Positions 35,272-43,244 of a stretch of 43,328 bases of DNA are shown here, in pieces. The notes beneath the pieces were generated by a model. The model made no database searches, was not told the DNA's origin, and saw only the letters and a list, made by a program, of their open reading frames with translations. Position numbers and translations under genes: made by a program. The stretch is from Acholeplasmataceae bacterium. Its GTDB lineage: Bacteria > Bacillota_I > Bacilli_A > Acholeplasmatales > Acholeplasmataceae. Where the stretch lies: assembly GCA_030603805.1 (NCBI GenBank), contig JAUVXD010000012.1, positions 1 to 43,328 of the forward strand, written 5' to 3'. How positions within the stretch are numbered: position 1 is the stretch's first letter; every line of letters begins with the position of its first letter.

Positions 35272-35763
35272 ATGAGAATTTTTTTAATTGGTATGCCTGG
35301 TTCTGGTAAATCAACCATTGCAAGAAAACTTGCAACAAAACTTGACTATCAAGCCATAGATTTAGATGCTATGATTGAAAAAGATGCCAAAATGTTTATA
35401 GAAGACATCTTTGATAAATATGGCGAAAAAAAATTTAGAGAACTTGAAACCGAAGCTTTGACAAAACTTCCAAAAGAACGTATTGTTGTTGCTTGTGGTG
35501 GCGGCATTGTGACGGTTAAATCGAATAAAGAACTGATGGAAGGCATTAAATTCTACTTAGATACAGATTTAGATGTCATCAAGAAAAGACTTGAAACGGA
35601 TTATCAAAGACCACTTTTGAAACAAAAAACACTGGAGCAGCTCTTTGATGAACGTTACTTCAAATATCAAGATTTTGCAGACCGTATTGTCTCCAATAAT
35701 TTTGATATAGATACCACCGTCAAAGTGATCATAAATTACTTAAAGAGTGAGGAAAATTTATGA
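35272..35763 (+). CDS. aroK: Shikimate kinase
   Basis: Phosphorylates shikimate at the 3-OH in the chorismate pathway. It has 163 residues, a normal length. The P-loop GMPGSGKS is at 7-14, the shikimate-site motif DLDAMIE near 33-39, and the GGGI motif in the middle. RPLL in the lid region also fits. It overlaps aroQ by four bases. No other chorismate gene is in the window apart from aroQ, and aroE is missing from its usual Bacillus place in the yqe block. Confidence 0.9.
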   Translation: MRIFLIGMPGSGKSTIARKLATKLDYQAIDLDAMIEKDAKMFIEDIFDKYGEKKFRELETEALTKLPKERIVVACGGGIVTVKSNKELMEGIKFYLDTDLDVIKKRLETDYQRPLLKQKTLEQLFDERYFKYQDFADRIVSNNFDIDTTVKVIINYLKSEENL

Positions 35764-36188
35764 ATTTACTCATCATACATGGTCCCAATTTAAATATGCT
35801 TGGCAGAAGAAAACAAGAGCATTACGGAACCTTCACACAAGATGAACTTTTCCAAAAATTGATTGATGCATTTCCAAATATAAACTTTACTTTTTACCAA
35901 TCAAATGTTGAAGGTGAACTCATTGAGATTATTCATCATGCCATGGATGGGGATTATGATGCCCTCATCATTAATCCAGGCGCACTCACACATACGTCAG
36001 TTGCACTAAGAGATGCTTTAGAAATGATTGATCTTCCAAAAGTAGAAGTTCATCTATCAGATATTCATCAAAGAGAAGATTTTAGAAAAATAGATTATAT
36101 CTTTGATGTTTGCAATCAAAGGTTTATGGGCAAGAAAATAGAAAGTTATATAGACGCCATCACTTACCTCCTCAATCATCAAAATTGA
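35760..36188 (+). CDS. aroQ: Type II 3-dehydroquinate dehydratase
   Basis: Converts 3-dehydroquinate to 3-dehydroshikimate. The 142 residues are typical of type II enzymes. Visible motifs are HGPNLNMLGRR at the start with the catalytic loop tyrosine in QEHYG (Y23), NPGALTHTSVALRDA near 78-92, and EVHLSDIHQREDFR near 99-112. The C-terminal motif FMGKKIESY departs from the usual GXGXXGY form. Translationally coupled to aroK. Confidence 0.92.
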   Translation: MNLLIIHGPNLNMLGRRKQEHYGTFTQDELFQKLIDAFPNINFTFYQSNVEGELIEIIHHAMDGDYDALIINPGALTHTSVALRDALEMIDLPKVEVHLSDIHQREDFRKIDYIFDVCNQRFMGKKIESYIDAITYLLNHQN

Positions 36189-36240
36189 ACAAATAAACCG
36201 TGCTTTTTGCATAAAAAATGAGATAAAAGGTTATTTTTGG

Positions 36241-36269
36241 TTGCAGGCAACAATCCTTTCATGTATAAT
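36241..36269 (+). promoter_or_regulatory. efp: Promoter of efp
   Basis: TTGCAG (36241-36246) and TATAAT (36264-36269) are 17 bases apart, with the efp start 36 bases downstream. Confidence 0.75.
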
Positions 36270-36304
36270 AAAAACGGCAAAAACCACAAAGGAGTACCAA
36301 ATAT

Positions 36305-36868
36305 ATGATTAGTACAAATGATTTTAAAACAGGGCAAACCATCCTACATGAAGGTAATATTTATTCAGTCATTGAATTTATGCATGTTAAGCCAGGTAAA
36401 GGCGGCGCATTCGTTAGAACGAAACTCAGAAACTTAAGAACTGGTGCAGTCACCGATTACACATTTAATGCAGGCACAAAAATTGAACGTGCACAAATTG
36501 ATAAACACATGATGCAATATCTTTATGCTGATGGCGATAAACATGTCTTTATGAATGGTGAAACATTCGAACAAATCGAAATTCCAGCACAACAAATCGA
36601 ATATGAACTTAAATATATCTATGAAGGCTTTTCAGTCGAAGTCATGTTCTATAACAATTCTGAAATCTTAGGGGTATCTCTACCAGATAAGATGGTTCTA
36701 GAAGTCAAAGAAACAGTGCCTGGTGTCAAAGGCGATACCAAGACGAACGCGATGAAAGATGCGATTATGCAAACAGGTCTTTTAGTTAAAGTTCCAATGT
36801 TCATTGAAGAAGGCGAAAAAATCATTGTCAATACTAATGATGCGTCTTACGTATCAAGAGACAAGTAA
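36305..36868 (+). CDS. efp: Elongation factor P
   Basis: Relieves ribosome stalling at polyproline. It has 187 residues and three beta-barrel domains. The loop that contacts the peptidyl-transferase centre reads KPGKGGAFV, with lysine at position 32. That is the position modified in B. subtilis (5-aminopentanol type) and differs from the E. coli lysine 34 context. No modification gene is seen in the window. GGAG lies ten bases before the ATG. It has its own promoter and terminator. Confidence 0.97.
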   Translation: MISTNDFKTGQTILHEGNIYSVIEFMHVKPGKGGAFVRTKLRNLRTGAVTDYTFNAGTKIERAQIDKHMMQYLYADGDKHVFMNGETFEQIEIPAQQIEYELKYIYEGFSVEVMFYNNSEILGVSLPDKMVLEVKETVPGVKGDTKTNAMKDAIMQTGLLVKVPMFIEEGEKIIVNTNDASYVSRDK

Positions 36869-36878
36869 GACTTTAAAT

Positions 36879-36900
36879 GTCCCTTTGGGGACTTTTTTTA
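36879..36900 (+). terminator. Rho-independent terminator after efp
   Basis: Arms GTCCC (36879-36883) and GGGAC (36888-36892) precede a run of T. Confidence 0.85.
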
Positions 36901-36945
36901 TATCCAAACCTTTTCCTACACTATTTCTAATATTTTGTAAAAATA

Positions 36946-36954
36946 TGCTATAAT
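36946..36954 (+). promoter_or_regulatory. Extended -10 promoter of rluB
   Basis: TGC followed by TATAAT (36949-36954) forms an extended -10 element. The -35 region (TCTAAT at 17 bases) is weak. Gene start is 19 bases from the -10. Confidence 0.6.
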
Positions 36955-36972
36955 GATTGAGGTGGTAAATAA

Positions 36973-37707
36973 ATGGAAAGATTGCAAAAAATATTAGCTC
37001 AAGCTAACATCGCTTCAAGACGTAAATCTGAAGAAATTATTTTAGAAGGTCGTGTCAAAGTTAACGGTGTTATCGTTAAAGAGCTTGGATTTAAGGTGAG
37101 TAAATCAGATCAAATTGAAGTTGATGGTAAAGCGATTGAGCGTGCTGAACATCTCTATTTTTTGCTCAACAAACCGACTGGATATGTGTCAACAACATCG
37201 GATGAGAAAAATAGAAAAACTGTCCTGGATCTTTTAACTGAAGCCGATCGACAAACTAGACTTTATCCTGTTGGACGTTTAGATTTTGATACAGCCGGAC
37301 TCCTTTTATTGACCAATGATGGAGATTTTACCAAACGAATGACTCATCCTGAGCATGAAGTTGAAAAAGAGTATCTTGCACGATTAGAAGGTATTGTTAT
37401 CCGTAAGAAAATCGTGCAACTCAGAAAAGGTGTCATCATCGATAAAGACTATCTCGCAGTTCCAAAAGAAGTCAGATTGCTTGAACTCGATAAAGCCCAT
37501 CAATCAACCTTGATTTCAATCACGCTTGCTGAAGGCAAAAACAAACAAGTTAGAAAAATGTGTGAAGCCATTGGTCATCCTGTCAAGAAGTTGACACGTG
37601 TCCGTTATGACTTTCTCACACTTGAAGGTGTAGAGCGAGGAACCTATCGTCCTTTAAAGATTCACGAAGTCAAAAAACTCTATGCGAATTCAGCCCCAAA
37701 AAATTAG
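36973..37707 (+). CDS. rluB: 23S rRNA pseudouridine synthase RluB
   Basis: Pseudouridylates 23S rRNA. It has 244 residues: an S4 RNA-binding domain (about 2-60) and the catalytic domain with GRLDFDTAGLLLLTNDGD near 100-117, whose aspartate is the nucleophile. It begins a block in the order rluB, cmk, rpsA-like, der, gpsA, hup that parallels Bacillus. AGGTGG precedes the ATG. The RluB/RluE/RsuA subfamilies are similar; RluB is favoured by gene order. Confidence 0.92.
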   Translation: MERLQKILAQANIASRRKSEEIILEGRVKVNGVIVKELGFKVSKSDQIEVDGKAIERAEHLYFLLNKPTGYVSTTSDEKNRKTVLDLLTEADRQTRLYPVGRLDFDTAGLLLLTNDGDFTKRMTHPEHEVEKEYLARLEGIVIRKKIVQLRKGVIIDKDYLAVPKEVRLLELDKAHQSTLISITLAEGKNKQVRKMCEAIGHPVKKLTRVRYDFLTLEGVERGTYRPLKIHEVKKLYANSAPKN

Positions 37708-37716
37708 AAAACATCC

Positions 37717-37744
37717 TTAACAATAGATAAATCTATGTTATAAT
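37717..37744 (+). promoter_or_regulatory. cmk: Promoter of cmk operon
   Basis: TTAACA (37717-37722) and TATAAT (37739-37744) are 16 bases apart, with TGT before the -10 as an extra element. The ATG at 37743 overlaps the -10 box, so it is not the start of cmk. Confidence 0.75.
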
Positions 37745-37766
37745 GAGTCATGTATGGAGGAAAATC

Positions 37767-38435
37767 ATGCCAGGTTATAAATTAGCCATTGACGGACCCG
37801 CTGGATCAGGAAAAAGTACAATCAGTGCCCTCATTGCTAAAAGAATGGGTTGGACACATATCGATACGGGTGCGATGTATCGTGCAGTCACACTCCAAGC
37901 CATTGAGCTTGGTATCGATTTAAATGAAGAATCAGCCTATCGTTTTTTAGAATCCTCCAAAATTCATTACGATTTCGATAAGATTTACATTAATGATCGC
38001 GATGTCACAGAAGCGATTCGATCAGAAAGTGTTACCAATCATGTATCTTTAGTTTCAAGCTTTCCTTATGTGAGAAAAAAGTTGGTTGACCTCCAAAAAC
38101 ATGCTGCTGAATATGGCAACATCGTGATGGATGGTAGAGACATTGGCACCGTTGTACTCCCTCATGCAAACTTAAAAGTTTTCTTGACTGCAAATGTTGA
38201 AGAACGTGCAAAAAGAAGATATAAGGAAAACTTAAAAAAAGGAAAAGTCACCCAAATTGAAAAAGTGATTGAAGATATTTCCACAAGAGATCAAAAAGAT
38301 TCTACAAGAAAAGAATCACCCCTTAAGATGGCAGATGATGCCATCATCTTAGACACAACTCATTTAACCATTGATCAGGTGGTTAATAAGATTATAGAAT
38401 TAACCGGACAAAAGGAGAAAGAACATGGAGTTTAA
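37767..38435 (+). CDS. cmk: Cytidylate kinase
   Basis: Phosphorylates CMP and dCMP. It has 222 residues. The P-loop GPAGSGKST is near the N-terminus, followed by DTGAMYRA, MDGRDIGTVV and KRRYKE. ATG 37767 is six bases from GGAGG (37756-37760), while the upstream ATG at 37743 lies in the -10 box. The end overlaps the S1 gene by 11 bases. Confidence 0.96.
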   Translation: MPGYKLAIDGPAGSGKSTISALIAKRMGWTHIDTGAMYRAVTLQAIELGIDLNEESAYRFLESSKIHYDFDKIYINDRDVTEAIRSESVTNHVSLVSSFPYVRKKLVDLQKHAAEYGNIVMDGRDIGTVVLPHANLKVFLTANVEERAKRRYKENLKKGKVTQIEKVIEDISTRDQKDSTRKESPLKMADDAIILDTTHLTIDQVVNKIIELTGQKEKEHGV

Positions 38436-39831
38436 TTTATTGAAGGTTGGCCAGATCGTAGAAGGCGTTGTCATCAAGGTCGAAGAAAATACGATTTACT
38501 TGGACATCCAAGACAGAACCGAAGGTAAGATTCATTTGGACAATTACGATCGTCCAGCACCTGAATCATTTTTCGGATTGGTCAAAATAGGTCAAAAGGT
38601 GAAAGCGAAAGTGCAGAAAATCACAGATGAACCTGCACAAATTCTTTTATCCAGATTACCGCTTTTGATTGAAGAAAAGTTTGAAAAAATTCAAGGCCTT
38701 GTTGAATCAGGTGAAACTGTGAAGGCAAGAGTCAAACAAATACTTGATAAAGGTTTAGTTTTGAACTACATGGATAATGAAGTGTTCCTACCTTTTAGTC
38801 TTTTAGACTTTGATTTAGTCAAAGAAAAAGATACACTTAAAGGAAAGACCATTGAAGTTCAGATTATTGAAGCTTCACAAAAAGGACGCTCTAAGCGTAT
38901 TGTGGCTTCAAGAAAAGCGATTTTCGAGAAAGAAAGACAACAAGCTTATGAATCTCGTATTCAAGCAAGACAAGCTGAACTTGATCAAATCAATACAGGT
39001 GATGTCTTAAAAGGTGTTGTCGACAAAATTGAAGTCCATGCAGCAACCATTCGTTTCGAACATGTGGTTGGTCTTTTAAGAATTTCTCAAGTTTCACACT
39101 ATCGTATCGATAAAATTGAAGATGTTTTAACTGTAGGTCAAGAAATTGATGTTAAAGTCATTAAAAAAGAAGGCAATCGTTTAGATCTTTCCATGAAAGC
39201 TTTAATTAAGACACCTTATGAAATCTTTTATGAAACACATAAAGTTGGGTCAACAGTGACAGGTAAAGTTTTCCAAAAACTTCCCTTTGGTATTATTGTT
39301 GAAGTTGCTAAAGATGTGAGAGGTCTACTCCATAAGAATGAATTCTCATGGAATCCAAATGATAATTTTGAAAATTATGTCAAAATTGGTGATGAAATTA
39401 CACTTTCTATCATACAACTTGACCAAAAGAAAGAAAGAATTGCACTTTCTAAAAAAGCACTCATGGATAATCCTTGGAAAAATGTGACCATTAAACGTGG
39501 TGATATTGTTGCTGCTAAAATCGTTTCAGTTTCTAAAGATGGCATTAAAGTTGAAGTCCAAGGTGTTGAAGGTGAAATTCCAGCCAATGAACTTTCGAAT
39601 GAAAAGATTGGTAAGCCTGAAGATTTCTTCGCTGTTGGCGATGAAGTTCAAGCATTAGTGACAGAAGCAAGCAAAGAAACATGGAGCCTCAAGCTTTCGA
39701 TTAGACGTATTTTAGAAAAAGCGGAACGTGCATCCTTTGAGCAATATCTTGAAGATGGTGAAAAGAATGAAACGACAACGTTAGGTGATCTTTTCGAACA
39801 CGAACTCAAGAAACCAAGTAAAAAAAAGTAA
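38425..39831 (+). CDS. S1 RNA-binding domain protein (RpsA/YpfD-like)
   Basis: Protein of 468 residues built from five S1-type beta-barrels at about 7-76, 94-165, 190-258, 273-343 and 357-427, then an acidic-basic tail. S1 proteins hold mRNA at the ribosome. In Bacillus the gene in this place, ypfD, has four such domains and its role is weakly defined, so true S1 function cannot be assumed. The start overlaps cmk by 11 bases and der follows after 21 bases. An AAAGGAG site precedes the ATG. Confidence 0.9.
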   Translation: MEFNLLKVGQIVEGVVIKVEENTIYLDIQDRTEGKIHLDNYDRPAPESFFGLVKIGQKVKAKVQKITDEPAQILLSRLPLLIEEKFEKIQGLVESGETVKARVKQILDKGLVLNYMDNEVFLPFSLLDFDLVKEKDTLKGKTIEVQIIEASQKGRSKRIVASRKAIFEKERQQAYESRIQARQAELDQINTGDVLKGVVDKIEVHAATIRFEHVVGLLRISQVSHYRIDKIEDVLTVGQEIDVKVIKKEGNRLDLSMKALIKTPYEIFYETHKVGSTVTGKVFQKLPFGIIVEVAKDVRGLLHKNEFSWNPNDNFENYVKIGDEITLSIIQLDQKKERIALSKKALMDNPWKNVTIKRGDIVAAKIVSVSKDGIKVEVQGVEGEIPANELSNEKIGKPEDFFAVGDEVQALVTEASKETWSLKLSIRRILEKAERASFEQYLEDGEKNETTTLGDLFEHELKKPSKKK

Positions 39832-39852
39832 ACAAGTAAAGTAGGTTTTATT

Positions 39853-41157
39853 ATGCCTTATAAGGTAGCAATTGTTGGCCGTCCCAATGTCGGCAAGTCA
39901 AGTCTATTCAACAGACTCGTTGGATCTAGACTGTCGATTACAGATGATCAACCTGGCGTTACACGCGATCGCATCTATGCCAGAGCCGAATGGCTGACGA
40001 AGAACTTTAGGGTCATAGACACAGGGGGCATCGATATCGGCGATGCCCCTTTTTTAAATCAAATCAAAGCACAAGCACAAGTTGCGATGGATGAAGCAGA
40101 TACCATCATTTTTGTCGTTGATGGCAAGGTTGGACTTGTTGATAGTGATTATTACATCGCAAAACTTTTGTATAAAACAGAAAAACCTGTTATTCTTGCA
40201 GTAAACAAGATTGATGATGTCAATCAAGTTCAAAATGCTTATGAATTTTACAGTTTAGGTTTTGGTGATCCCATCGCTATATCTTCAATCCACGGGATTG
40301 GTATTGGAGATCTTTTAGACCAAGTGATTGGCCATATGGTTGAGGAAGATAAAGTCTATGATGAAGAAATCTTAAAATTTTGTATCGTAGGTCGTCCTAA
40401 TGTTGGTAAGTCTTCATTGACCAACGCCATTTTAGGAGAAGAACGTGTCATTGTCTCTGAAATTTCAGGAACAACCACAGATGCCATAGACACGCAGTTT
40501 AGAAAAGATAAAAAAGATTATGTTGTCATTGATACCGCAGGGATTAAAAAGCGGGGTAAGGTTTACGAAAACACAGATAAGTATAGTGTCCTACGTGCCC
40601 TTCAAGCGCTTGAACGTAGTGATATTGCCCTTTTAGTCATTGATGGTGAAGAAGGAGTCATTGAACAAGATAAACACGTTGCAGGCTATATTTCAGACTA
40701 TGGCAAGGGTGTTGTTATTGTTGTCAATAAATGGGATGCCATTGAAAAAGATGACAAAACCATGAAAAAGATGGAAGAAAAGATTAAAGATGAATTTAAG
40801 TTTTTAGATTATGCTCAAGTCGTCTTTGTCTCTGCAAAGTATAATTCAAGAGTTCATACATTATTTCCAGCGATTAATTTAGCGTTTGAAAACTATCAAA
40901 AACAAGTTCAAACCTCGATTTTAAATGACCTCATCCATGATGCAGTCGCGATGAATCCAACACCCATTTTCAATCACGGAAAGGCACAATTTAATTATGC
41001 GACTCAAGTCGCAATCAAGCCCCCAACGTTTATTCTTTTTGTGAATAACCCAGATTATGTACATTTTTCTTATATGAGATATTTAAATAATCAAATGAGA
41101 GATCATATTGATTTTACAGGAACACCGATTAAACTGATCTTAAGAAAGAAGGAATAG
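39853..41157 (+). CDS. der: Ribosome biogenesis GTPase Der (EngA)
   Basis: Essential GTPase with two G domains in tandem, needed for 50S assembly. It has 434 residues. The first P-loop, GRPNVGKS, is at 9-16 and the second at 180-187, with DTGG and DTAG switch motifs, NKID and NKWD base-recognition motifs, and a C-terminal KH-like domain (about 350-434). gpsA follows two bases after the stop. Confidence 0.98.
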   Translation: MPYKVAIVGRPNVGKSSLFNRLVGSRLSITDDQPGVTRDRIYARAEWLTKNFRVIDTGGIDIGDAPFLNQIKAQAQVAMDEADTIIFVVDGKVGLVDSDYYIAKLLYKTEKPVILAVNKIDDVNQVQNAYEFYSLGFGDPIAISSIHGIGIGDLLDQVIGHMVEEDKVYDEEILKFCIVGRPNVGKSSLTNAILGEERVIVSEISGTTTDAIDTQFRKDKKDYVVIDTAGIKKRGKVYENTDKYSVLRALQALERSDIALLVIDGEEGVIEQDKHVAGYISDYGKGVVIVVNKWDAIEKDDKTMKKMEEKIKDEFKFLDYAQVVFVSAKYNSRVHTLFPAINLAFENYQKQVQTSILNDLIHDAVAMNPTPIFNHGKAQFNYATQVAIKPPTFILFVNNPDYVHFSYMRYLNNQMRDHIDFTGTPIKLILRKKE

Positions 41158-41159
41158 CC

Positions 41160-42149
41160 ATGAAGATGACCATCATCGGTGGTGGTGCTTGGGGTGCAAC
41201 CCTAGGACAAACACTTATTGATAACGGACATGAAGTCCTCATTTATGATTTAAATCCTTTAGCTGTTGAAAAAATCAATCAACACAGACATCCCTTTTTT
41301 GATACCATACTTCCAGAGACTGAAATAGCAACAACCAATCTTAAAGAAGCGATATCATTTTCTAATTACTACATCTTATCTGTTCCAACAAAAGTCGTGA
41401 GAACTGTCTTAAAATCTATGAATCCTTTAATCAAACAAGATTCAGTCTTTATTAATGTCTCAAAAGGTATTGAACCTGATACCTTAAAACGTGTATCTGA
41501 AGTCGTCGAAGAAGAAATAGAAAAGCTGAAAGGTTTTGTTGTATTAACGGGACCTTCACATGCTGAAGAAGTCATTGTTAGAAAACTGACCCTTTTAGTT
41601 TCTGCATCGAAAGATGAAGCACTTGCTAAAGAAGTACAGCAAATTTTTTCTAATGATAAATATTTAAGAGTCTACACATCTTCTGACTTGATCGGTTGTG
41701 AAGTCGGTGGTGCAGTTAAAAACGCGATTGCTGTGATTTCTGGTGTTTGTACAGGTCTTGGACTTGGCGAAAATGCCCGTGCAGCAGTCATCACTCGTGG
41801 TATTGTTGAGATCATTAGAGTTGTTGAAATTATGGGTGGTAAAAAAGAAACAGCCTTTGGTCTAACAGGGATTGGTGATTTAATCGTTACAGCATCATCA
41901 GAAAATTCAAGAAATTTTACTGCAGGTAAAAAAATTGGTCAAGGGGTGCCTCTAGACCAAATTTATCAAGAGCAAAAACAAACCATCGAAGGCATCAGAA
42001 CCATCGAAGCGATGCATCATTTATCAGAAGTTGAAGGTATTGAACTTCCGATGATTAATGTTGCTTATGATATCATCTTCAATGGGGTCTCAGTGGAAGA
42101 GGGTCTTCAAAAGTTGTTATCTAGAGACTTAAAATCTGAGGATTTTTAA
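41160..42149 (+). CDS. gpsA: Glycerol-3-phosphate dehydrogenase (NAD(P)+)
   Basis: Reduces dihydroxyacetone phosphate to glycerol 3-phosphate, the backbone for phospholipids. It has 329 residues. The nucleotide-binding GGGAWG is at 7-12. The catalytic region includes GPSHAEEV near 138-145 and the conserved KNAIAVISG stretch. The GIGDLIVTASS motif follows near 240. It supplies the acceptor used by the pgsA product. It is the third gene of the S1-der-gpsA run and ends before the hup promoter. Confidence 0.97.
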   Translation: MKMTIIGGGAWGATLGQTLIDNGHEVLIYDLNPLAVEKINQHRHPFFDTILPETEIATTNLKEAISFSNYYILSVPTKVVRTVLKSMNPLIKQDSVFINVSKGIEPDTLKRVSEVVEEEIEKLKGFVVLTGPSHAEEVIVRKLTLLVSASKDEALAKEVQQIFSNDKYLRVYTSSDLIGCEVGGAVKNAIAVISGVCTGLGLGENARAAVITRGIVEIIRVVEIMGGKKETAFGLTGIGDLIVTASSENSRNFTAGKKIGQGVPLDQIYQEQKQTIEGIRTIEAMHHLSEVEGIELPMINVAYDIIFNGVSVEEGLQKLLSRDLKSEDF

Positions 42150-42184
42150 TCATTTGCTTTATAAAGCCATCAAATCGGTATGAA

Positions 42185-42227
42185 ATGCGAACTTATGTTT
42201 GCATAATTGATAAATATTTGATAAAAT
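42185..42227 (+). promoter_or_regulatory. hup: hup promoter with overlapping inverted repeat
   Basis: TTGCAT (42199-42204) and TAAAAT (42222-42227) are 17 bases apart; TGA before the -10 adds an extended element. An 8-base inverted repeat, ATGCGAAC (42185-42192) and GTTTGCAT (42197-42204) with one G-T pair, ends exactly on the -35 box. It could be an operator. The short spacer TTAT would also allow a hairpin in read-through RNA from gpsA. Confidence 0.7.
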
Positions 42228-42252
42228 GAAATCACTTTAAGGAGGAAATCTA

Positions 42253-42528
42253 ATGAACAAAACAGAATTGATCGCAGTCATTGCCAACCGTGCTCAGGTG
42301 ACTCAGAAGGTTGCAGAAGAGGTTTTAGAAGCTTTTACAGCAACCGTATCTGAAACTTTAGGCAGACGTGGAGAAAAAGTTGTTGTGACAGGATTTGGTA
42401 CTTTTGAAGTCAGAAATCGCGTAAAGAGAACAGGCAAAAACCCAAGAACTGGCGAACTGATCACTGTTCCAGAACAAAAATCACCCGCATTTAGAGCAGG
42501 CAAATTACTTAAAGAAGCAGTTAAATAA
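42253..42528 (+). CDS. hup: DNA-binding protein HU
   Basis: Nucleoid protein of 91 residues that bends DNA as a dimer. The family opening MNKTELIAVIA, the VTGFGTFEVRNR saddle region and the RTGKNPRTGE arm with its proline are all present, ending in KSPAFRAGKLLKEAV. AAGGAGG lies seven bases before the ATG. It follows gpsA as hbs does in Bacillus. It has its own promoter and terminator. Confidence 0.97.
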   Translation: MNKTELIAVIANRAQVTQKVAEEVLEAFTATVSETLGRRGEKVVVTGFGTFEVRNRVKRTGKNPRTGELITVPEQKSPAFRAGKLLKEAVK

Positions 42529-42539
42529 AGTGAAAGAAG

Positions 42540-42569
42540 ATGTCTATCTGCGTATAGACGTTTTTTTTT
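42540..42569 (+). terminator. Rho-independent terminator after hup
   Basis: Arms GTCTAT (42542-42547) and ATAGAC (42554-42559) are followed by nine T. Confidence 0.85.
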
Positions 42570-42573
42570 CATG

Positions 42574-42579
42574 TATAAT
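42574..42579 (+). promoter_or_regulatory. Possible -10 box for the gene at 42607
   Basis: TATAAT immediately after the hup terminator. The sequence at the -35 position is poor. An in-frame ATG at 42571 overlaps this box, so it is unlikely to be used. Confidence 0.45.
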
Positions 42580-42606
42580 AGACTTAAGAAAAGGAGCGTG
42601 AACCTG

Positions 42607-43134
42607 ATGGAATCTTTGACCCAAATTTTGATTGAACATAACAAGCGTTATCCAGGCATGCATATTGAAGATTTTATCAAACTCATTCATCAAAGTACCT
42701 TTGGACCTGCTCATTTTTCTAAAAAGCCTAATAAAAAGAAATTACTTAAGTTTCTCAAAAAAGAAAATGAAAATTTTGAGTTTTATCATCACACACCGAT
42801 GATTGAATCCATAGGTAATGATTATGTACGGGTTTCTTTACTTTCTGTTTTAAAAAAGGAAATCTCTGAAAATGAATTGATGAATGCTTTTTTTATCAGT
42901 ATGAAGGAAAGTCCTAAACCTGATAATGCTTTGAAACTATTATTTGTTGAAAAACTATCCATTCTTTTAGGGCTGATTAAAGATCGCGTGATTAAACTAG
43001 ATTATGTCCTCTCTAAAGCTTATATTGAAAATTATCTCAAAGAAGGGATGCAACCGATGCATCATAGTGATTTTTATCGAACGCATTATCACCCACACTA
43101 TCGTGTTGTCAAAAAAGTATATTTAAACCTATAG
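42607..43134 (+). CDS. Conserved protein of unknown function
   Basis: No named family recognised. The 175 residues are soluble, mostly helical and rich in lysine and histidine. There are two memorable motifs: YPGMHIEDFIKLIHQSTFGPAH near 15-36, and SDFYRTHYHPHYRVV near the end, where a run of histidines and aromatic residues may bind metal or phosphate. Similar N- and C-terminal motifs are familiar from unnamed proteins of clostridia and other Firmicutes, but from memory only. ATG 42607 is chosen because AAGGAG (42591-42596) lies ten bases before it; the frame could open as early as 42571. It lies between two terminators and is a single-gene unit. Confidence 0.72.
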   Translation: MESLTQILIEHNKRYPGMHIEDFIKLIHQSTFGPAHFSKKPNKKKLLKFLKKENENFEFYHHTPMIESIGNDYVRVSLLSVLKKEISENELMNAFFISMKESPKPDNALKLLFVEKLSILLGLIKDRVIKLDYVLSKAYIENYLKEGMQPMHHSDFYRTHYHPHYRVVKKVYLNL

Positions 43135-43147
43135 TGCCTTACAAATT

Positions 43148-43171
43148 GTCTACCTAGTGTAGACTTTTTTT
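43148..43171 (+). terminator. Rho-independent terminator
   Basis: Arms GTCTAC (43148-43153) and GTAGAC (43159-43164) precede seven T. Confidence 0.85.
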
Positions 43172-43244
43172 AATGAATTCAGTAAAATGGATATAACACA
43201 GAAGGTAGTGTCAAAAGTTTAATGGAAGATATGAATGAACATGA

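Noticed and set aside
42156-42167. Perfect palindrome GCTTTATAAAGC after gpsA
   Set aside because: Too AT-rich and without a T-run to call a terminator; could be chance in this composition.
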